Source: Ciborinia camelliae
Lineage: Eukaryota > Ascomycota > Leotiomycetes > Helotiales > Sclerotiniaceae
Length of the DNA stretch: 64,000 nucleotides
NCBI GenBank assembly: GCA_025890175.1
Contig: JANPYM010000006.1
Coordinates: 1,086,376 to 1,150,375, forward strand
Direction: 5' to 3'
The position numbers and the translations under genes are program-made. The notes beneath the pieces are model-generated. The model made no database searches and was not told the origin of the DNA. It saw only the letters and a list, made by a program, of their open reading frames with translations. Of the stretch, positions 58,920 through 64,000 are shown piece after piece; the stretch's first letter is position 1, and every line of letters starts with the position of its first letter.

Positions 58920-59856
58920 GATCAGTTTTCTTGTTAGCTTGGCACCGTAAATAATGTACCGGCAATATCGGGTGTACCTTTATATCGATCGATCCCATTT
59001 TTCCATATCTAATATCAATCTTTCTTTCCAGCCAATCACTACAAATGCTGTGCGAGATGTCAAGAAGTAATTTTACCTATGTAGAAGAGCTCTTCAATAG
59101 GATCATGTTCTAGAAGAGCGAAGTGTCGCCATTGTTGCATGCCCGTAATAAATTGCACTTAGATACTTTCCTGCGGCATGCTTGGCGTTCAATATTCCAG
59201 CTGCAGCTTCAGGGGGGCGTGAGGGGATACTCTACCGGGTGTTACCAACCTTCGGTAAAGCATGAAATCGGATTATAACGTTCAACATTGAGGATGTCGT
59301 ACATAATCTAATTTTCGGGCAATAAAATGGCCTTGCATTGGTCGCCTCAGACTCCTCAACAATTAGAGTCTGCGCCAAGCATAAAAAGCATGGTTCCAAC
59401 ATTCGCGTCAGGTATGCTAGGACCAGTGGTACAAATCTGATTATGGATTTTTGCATTAGAGGGCTGTTCGGAATATAGACCACACAGATGCCCAGAGTTT
59501 CAATATATCACATACTATACGATCGTTTGATATCAGATCCAAGACGGCTGCTTGATCCGAAAGACTCTTTGCTCGATGAGAAACATCTTACATAGATTCT
59601 CAGAGCCCCTGCATCTTATTGTATCTAATCCCGACCTGTCTAATTTGGTCTGTGCAAATAAATTCATATCTATATTCGGAGCGCTGGTAGGCAGACAAAC
59701 AAAGAAGGTCTTCAAGAAAAGTATCGGAAAGGCTGCGGTAGTTTCTCCCGAAACTCGCTATACATTGTCAGCATCACTGAATTCGCAGTTATTTGAAAAG
59801 AAAGAGGCTATCATCTTTATCTTTACTGCTTACATTGACTCGCCGATCACGAAGTC
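58920..59856. other. Intergenic region, hydrolase / receptor-like gene
   Basis: 937 bp with the hydrolase 3' end and the promoter of the seven-helix protein. No gene is seen; an open frame at 59552-59881 overlaps the next gene's start and has no motif. Confidence 0.45.
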
Positions 59857-61131
59857 ATGGTGTCTCAATCGCATATCATAGCAGCCAATTTGGTTGTTGC
59901 TATTGCAGCAACTGTAGCTGTGGCGCTCAGATTTGTATCACGAGCGCTTATCAAATCGTTCGCCGCCGATGACTGGCTCATTCTAGCGGCTTTGGTGGGT
60001 TTACTCAGCAGCAAGAAAGGGAAATGTGACTGACAAATTTTTATAGCCTTTAGGATGGGGAATGTCAATCTGTACTATCATTGCTGTTCACTACGGGCTT
60101 GGTCAGCATGTCCTGTCAGTGCCACCGGAGAATTTTGTCCCATTTATCAAGGTATGTTCATCCAGTAAATGAGATGAATGGCCCTAAAGTACCGCAGGTC
60201 TACTATGCTTCGGAACTTATCTGGGCATGTTCAATGGGATTGATCAAAATATCCATTCTCCTTCTATATGTTCGTATCTTTGGATCCATGAGATATTTTC
60301 GACTTCTTGCCTACGGCTTCGGCGGCTTCACTGTAGCTTGGGTAATAATGGTTGTTTTTGTTTGTGCTTTTCAATGTTTCCCGGTGGCCTACCAATGGGA
60401 CAAAACAATCGAAGGAGGAAAGTGCATCAACTCCTGGCTTTTCTTTACGATCGGGTCGTCTTTCGATGTGCTCGTTGATTTAGCTTTGTTGATTCTTCCA
60501 CTCCCAGCAATCTGGAAGTTGCAGTTATCAATACTTCAAAAGCTGTCCTTAATTGCTATCTTCTGCCTCGGGTCACTGTAAGTTGATTCTAGCATATGAT
60601 CTACGATTGCTCCTATTGATACTTCAAAGTACTTGCGTCTTCAGTTTGATTCGTCTCGTTGCCGTTGCTCAACATAAGGACGTACCTGATCCGACTTGTA
60701 AGTGATCTTATGATCCGCACTCCTAGAATTATCACTAAATTGAGTTTCTAGTCACTCTCGGAATTGTAGCGATCTGGTCAACAGCAGAACCTTGTCTTGG
60801 GATTGTTTCCACCTGTCTCCCTACATATAAACCTCTCATTACAAAGTTCTTCGGCTACCAAAAGGACATTGGTAGCTCTGGCGCAAGCAGATCAATTGGG
60901 GGTAATAATACATTCGGAAGCAAGTTCAACAAAAATGGTGGTCGAATCGCCATCAGGTCTGGTTCTGAGAACGAAGACGACCTTCAGCTGATCTACAATC
61001 AGAAGGAGTTGATGTCTCTTAAGACCTTTGCTACCGCAAGTAGCGATAGCACACCGAAGGGACAGGATATCCCGATGAATAACATTCATGTGCAAACAAA
61101 GATCAATAGTAGTTGGTCTCAGAACGTCTAG
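59857..61131 (+). CDS. Pth11-like / fungal rhodopsin-domain seven-helix membrane protein
   Basis: Integral membrane protein of the large fungal family that contains Pth11-type receptors; ligand unknown. Five exons (59857-59994, 60047-60151, 60198-60577, 60630-60697, 60752-61131) give 356 residues. Seven hydrophobic helices start at 'HIIAANLVVAIAATVAVALRF'. Family hallmarks are 'ADDWLILAAL', 'HYGLGQHV', 'YYASELIWACSMGLIKISILLLYVRIF', 'CFPVAYQWDKTIEGGKCI', 'DLALLILPLPAIWKLQLS' and 'IWSTAEPCLGIVSTCLP'. The cytosolic tail is Ser/Gly/Asn rich. A CFEM domain is absent. Exon 4 may alternatively start at 60645, removing five residues (TCVFS region) in frame. It is convergent with the next gene. Confidence 0.87.
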
Positions 61132-61462
61132 ATCTTTGGAACCTTATTTTCCACCCAAAAACTCGGTATATTTATGCTTCAAGTTCTTTGCATTCTGTGT
61201 TATAGTATACATTTAACACGGGAGCGTTACGATTTTTTCTCTCTACTTTTGGGAAATGCATTTTGGTGGTATAAATAATCTGATACTGGCTATCTTTACA
61301 CCATTGATTCATGGAATGAAGATGTTTCGAGACAACGGCAGATATCGGACAAGTGATTGAAGTCATTTTTATTCATGTATGTATCGTTTGTAACTTGCTC
61401 ACAAAGGAAAGAACCAGTAAGGGTTGCACAAATAGCCTTATTTCTGATGCTATTGCAACCAT
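61132..61462. other. Convergent 3' spacer
   Basis: 331 bp between convergent stops. Nothing further is seen. Confidence 0.5.
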
Positions 61463-62234
61463 TCAAGCAGCAGCACTTGTGATAACTTCGGCCACCTTGT
61501 CTGGCATACTGAGCATAACCATGTGTCCAGCAGCACATTTCTCAATTTTGCTCCCCGCTGTTTCTGCGAGCTGTTCTTGTAACGGCGGTGGAATGCATTG
61601 ATCATTCTCGCATACCAGGTACACACTTGACACATCTTTCCAGCCAGCATATGTAATGGTTTCATCCCAACCAGACGCAGGCTGACATTTCAAGGCTTTC
61701 TTCCATTTCTCGACATCATCTTCACCCAGATCATTGAAGAGAAGCTTCTCAGGGGCAGCGCAATACATGGCCCCGCCCTGTCATTATGATTAGACTTTAT
61801 TTAGTATCTACCCAAAAACCTGGGACTATGTTATACCCACGTACCTCGGTGACTTGAAATGGCAAGGGACCATGAGTGAAGCCTTCTGGGAATATTGCCG
61901 CCGCAAGAAACACCAACTTTGCAACACCACCCTTCAATCCTTTCTCCGTGCGTGCTTTAGCCGTCAGGCCTTCGATGGCGCTTGTTCCTATGAAACCACC
62001 GCCGGAGTGAAGCACCATCAAGATATCCTCTTCACCATCAACCAATTCTTGGACAATAGTGCGCACTGCAGCAATATCATCGTTCATGTCTGGGTTGCCC
62101 GGGAAAACAGTACCAGTGCTGGGTAGGGAAGCCACCTGGGTTTTGAATGCGGTCGATTGAAGGAGTGAGATGACTTCTTGAAACACGGTTGGTCCTTCCC
62201 AGAACCCCGGTACAAACAAAATTGTGGGAGACAT
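61463..62234 (-). CDS. Alpha/beta hydrolase (small AB-hydrolase-1 type)
   Basis: Cytosolic esterase-like enzyme related to plant methylesterase-type hydrolases; substrate unknown. Exons 62234-61845 and 61777-61463 give 234 residues. It starts MSPTILFVPGFWEGPTVF (oxyanion loop 'VPGFWEG'). The nucleophile is Ser77 in 'MVLHSGGGFIG', the acid probably in 'YLVCENDQCIPPPLQEQ', and the His (about 215) in 'KCAAGHMVMLSMP'. Splicing joins 'GPLPFQVTE' to 'GGAMYCAAPEKLLFNDL'. There is no signal peptide. A longer form from a TTG at 62264 is unlikely. It lies head-to-tail with the methyltransferase gene. Confidence 0.88.
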
Positions 62235-62633
62235 ACTAGCAAATGGATTTTGATTATCAGACAATCTCGTAGGAATTTTTTATGATTCAAAGTTAAAAGA
62301 TAAGACTGCCAGGTTGAATGATTGCCGGGATCTTGAAGGAAGTTAACTTGAAAATATTTGGCTGCGCGGCACAGTCTATTGTGGTTTATTTGATATATGA
62401 AATTATACGATTGGTCAAATGTTGGGGATGCTGCAGAGCGTAAATAGACTCCCGCGCCCCTCGAACAACAAGGATAACAACATAATCAAGCCCTCCCCGC
62501 ATGATCGCGCAGCTTTAGCACAGGCTCTTCTTATTCGTCGAATATCCGATCCATATAAGTCGTATAACAAATTTTGTATGGGGATACAGTATGTGAACTT
62601 TAACCGAAGGCAGGTTACATTCGGGAGCATTTA
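62235..62633. other. Intergenic spacer, hydrolase promoter
   Basis: 399 bp between the methyltransferase stop and the hydrolase ATG. No gene or repeat is seen. Confidence 0.5.
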
Positions 62634-63758
62634 CTAGCCCCCTGGCTTCCGTCCCGCAACACTTATCATGCTCATCCTAAGACTTGCCCCGTGATACATC
62701 TCGGCAATAGCACGCTGATGCATCATCCACCATTCTTCAGAATTGCCTCTCTCACGTTCGATGATCTTGCCCATTTCCACAGATGCCATGAGATGCGTCA
62801 TTGTCCAGGGATGCGCGATATCATCGTCTATTGGTACATACTGACAGGCCAAGACGGACAAATTTCGTTCCAGAAATACTTTATCTAGTTCGGTGATCCA
62901 GCTGCCAAGAAATCAGTCTCTCTTTTTCCCGCGTTAAATTGGCCGACCTACCGGAAATCATTGTATTTACCCGAAACCAAGCTGTGGGCTTGATTCTTCA
63001 ATTCGTCCATCGCAGAATGGGACAACCCAAGATCAGTTGATTGCGAGAACACACCGCCGAAGTCGCCATCATCCCATTGAATATATCCACCGGGCTCTAT
63101 GATTGGTCAGAGATAGTTTCAGGTGTCGAAAAGATGCAATAGTACTCAATAATGCTAATAGATTGTCCAATATTGGGAAAGGATCTCCTTTCTCTACAAC
63201 TAGGCACAAATATCCTGTGTGTACCACATCGAATCGACCACGCAGAGCATCGGGTATCGGTTGTAATATATCCAATGTATCCAAATTGACATTCTTAGGT
63301 AACCATCCTTTTGGGGGAAATTGTGCAGTGGATATATCATAGCCATGAAGTTGGGCCGATGGATATTTGTTGGCCAGCTCTTTCGCCAAGTCGACAAGCC
63401 AAATCCTGCATCTCAACATTAACACCGCATAACAAAATTAGGATGACAATCTTAATAAGAGAGATTTTAGATTCTTACCCTGTACCGCAAGCTACATCAG
63501 CTATCTTGATGTCGTTTGCCAACGGGATACATGGCTGCAACAAGTGTCCAAGTTGTCTTTTCCAGATAAAGTGTTGAAGGTACAAGCTTGATGCCAAGTC
63601 AGAACCTTCTGAGTTGAATCTAAGATGGAGGCAGTGATGGATTATACCTACCGTGTGGATGCTTGAAAATCTCTCTCCAATGGATATTTGTCGATACTAC
63701 CTTCTGCAGGTCCCTGCACGACATTATCAATGAGCTCGTTGATAGTTTCAGCAGCCAT
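62634..63758 (-). CDS. SAM-dependent methyltransferase, fungal secondary-metabolism type
   Basis: Class I methyltransferase; substrate unknown. Five exons (63758-63652, 63586-63479, 63405-63146, 63096-62952, 62901-62634) give 295 residues. Spliced landmarks are 'YPLERDFQASTRLYLQHFIWKRQLGHLLQP', motif I 'IADVACGTGIWLVDLA' (residues 64-79), 'AQLHGYDISTAQFP' (acidic loop), 'RFDVVHTGYLCLVV' and 'LLALLKPGGYIQWDDGDFG'. For intron 1 I chose the acceptor at 63587: it removes a 65-nt intron with a CTGAC branch point and gives the family's 'ASxRLxLQHxxWK'. The nearer AG would leave an intron of only 32 nt. Relatives often sit in metabolite clusters, but no synthase is visible here. Confidence 0.87.
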
Positions 63759-64000
63759 GGCTCGGTATGTAAGATACCTCGATGTTTGACTCAGGGTTAG
63801 GTTAAATAGAGGTCTACTTGTATCTCTGCCCAAAAACAATCGGATAGAAATTTGGTAACGAGCAGCCCTTCGTGCCCAGTGTCACGTCAGTCATGGCTGA
63901 CATATTTCAAGCTATTTGCTTATAATATTGAACTGCTTACTCGCTGATGTCTCACTATATGTAAAACGGCAAGATGCATAGTTATTGAATGGTCTAATAT

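Noticed and set aside
62235..62264. N-terminal extension of the second alpha/beta hydrolase (MSDNQNPFAS...)
   Set aside because: The codon at 62264 is TTG; the ATG at 62234 begins the conserved part.
63620..63651. 32-nt first intron in the methyltransferase gene
   Set aside because: Too short for fungal splicing. Extending to the acceptor at 63587 gives a 65-nt intron with a branch point and a better family match.
52878..63758. Classical secondary-metabolite gene cluster
   Set aside because: No polyketide, peptide or terpene synthase is visible; only a regulator and possible tailoring-type enzymes.

Overview
This is a nuclear window from a filamentous ascomycete. The genes are split by short introns (about 48-80 nt) with GTATGT/GTAAGT-type donors, CTAAC/CTGAC-like branch points and YAG acceptors. 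They encode typical fungal products: PP2A scaffold, MED10, LEU2, ERG24, a Zn2Cys6 regulator and a Pth11-like receptor. Gene content and AT-rich intergenic DNA suggest Leotiomycetes, perhaps a Botrytis/Sclerotinia relative; that placement is inference from sequence character, not from a search. I rebuilt 20 gene models by hand. Every complete model keeps its reading frame through all splice junctions.

Left part (0-16.7 kb): the 5' end of cytosolic Phe-tRNA synthetase beta (minus), the PP2A scaffold subunit, an EFM4-type lysine methyltransferase, Mediator subunit MED10, a class III aminotransferase (minus), a 5.2-kb gene-free stretch with minisatellites, an MFS transporter, and a small Cys-motif protein (minus).

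Middle part (16.7-46.9 kb): widely spaced genes. These are a low-complexity proline-rich protein, a regulator with a Rua1-type C-terminal zinc module, a PHD-finger protein, leu2 with two CCG-N4-CGG (Leu3-type) sites in its promoter, erg24 (minus) with a GC-AG intron, a basic KEN-box protein divergent from erg24, and a LIM-domain protein with a 32-nt micro-exon. The regulators are preceded by 4-6 kb of pyrimidine-rich or repeat-bearing DNA without genes.

Right part (46.9-64 kb): accessory in character. A 4.4-kb gene-poor segment contains a 266-bp foldback element flanked by TA, whose arms differ mostly by transitions. It is followed by an AhpD-like family gene divergent from a Zn2Cys6 factor whose first two introns are unusually long and share sequence. 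Then come a secreted alpha/beta hydrolase, a seven-helix Pth11/rhodopsin-like protein, a second alpha/beta hydrolase and a SAM methyltransferase. No polyketide or peptide synthase backbone is present, so this is not a classical metabolite cluster as seen here. No CRISPR array, tRNA, rRNA or prokaryotic feature was recognised.
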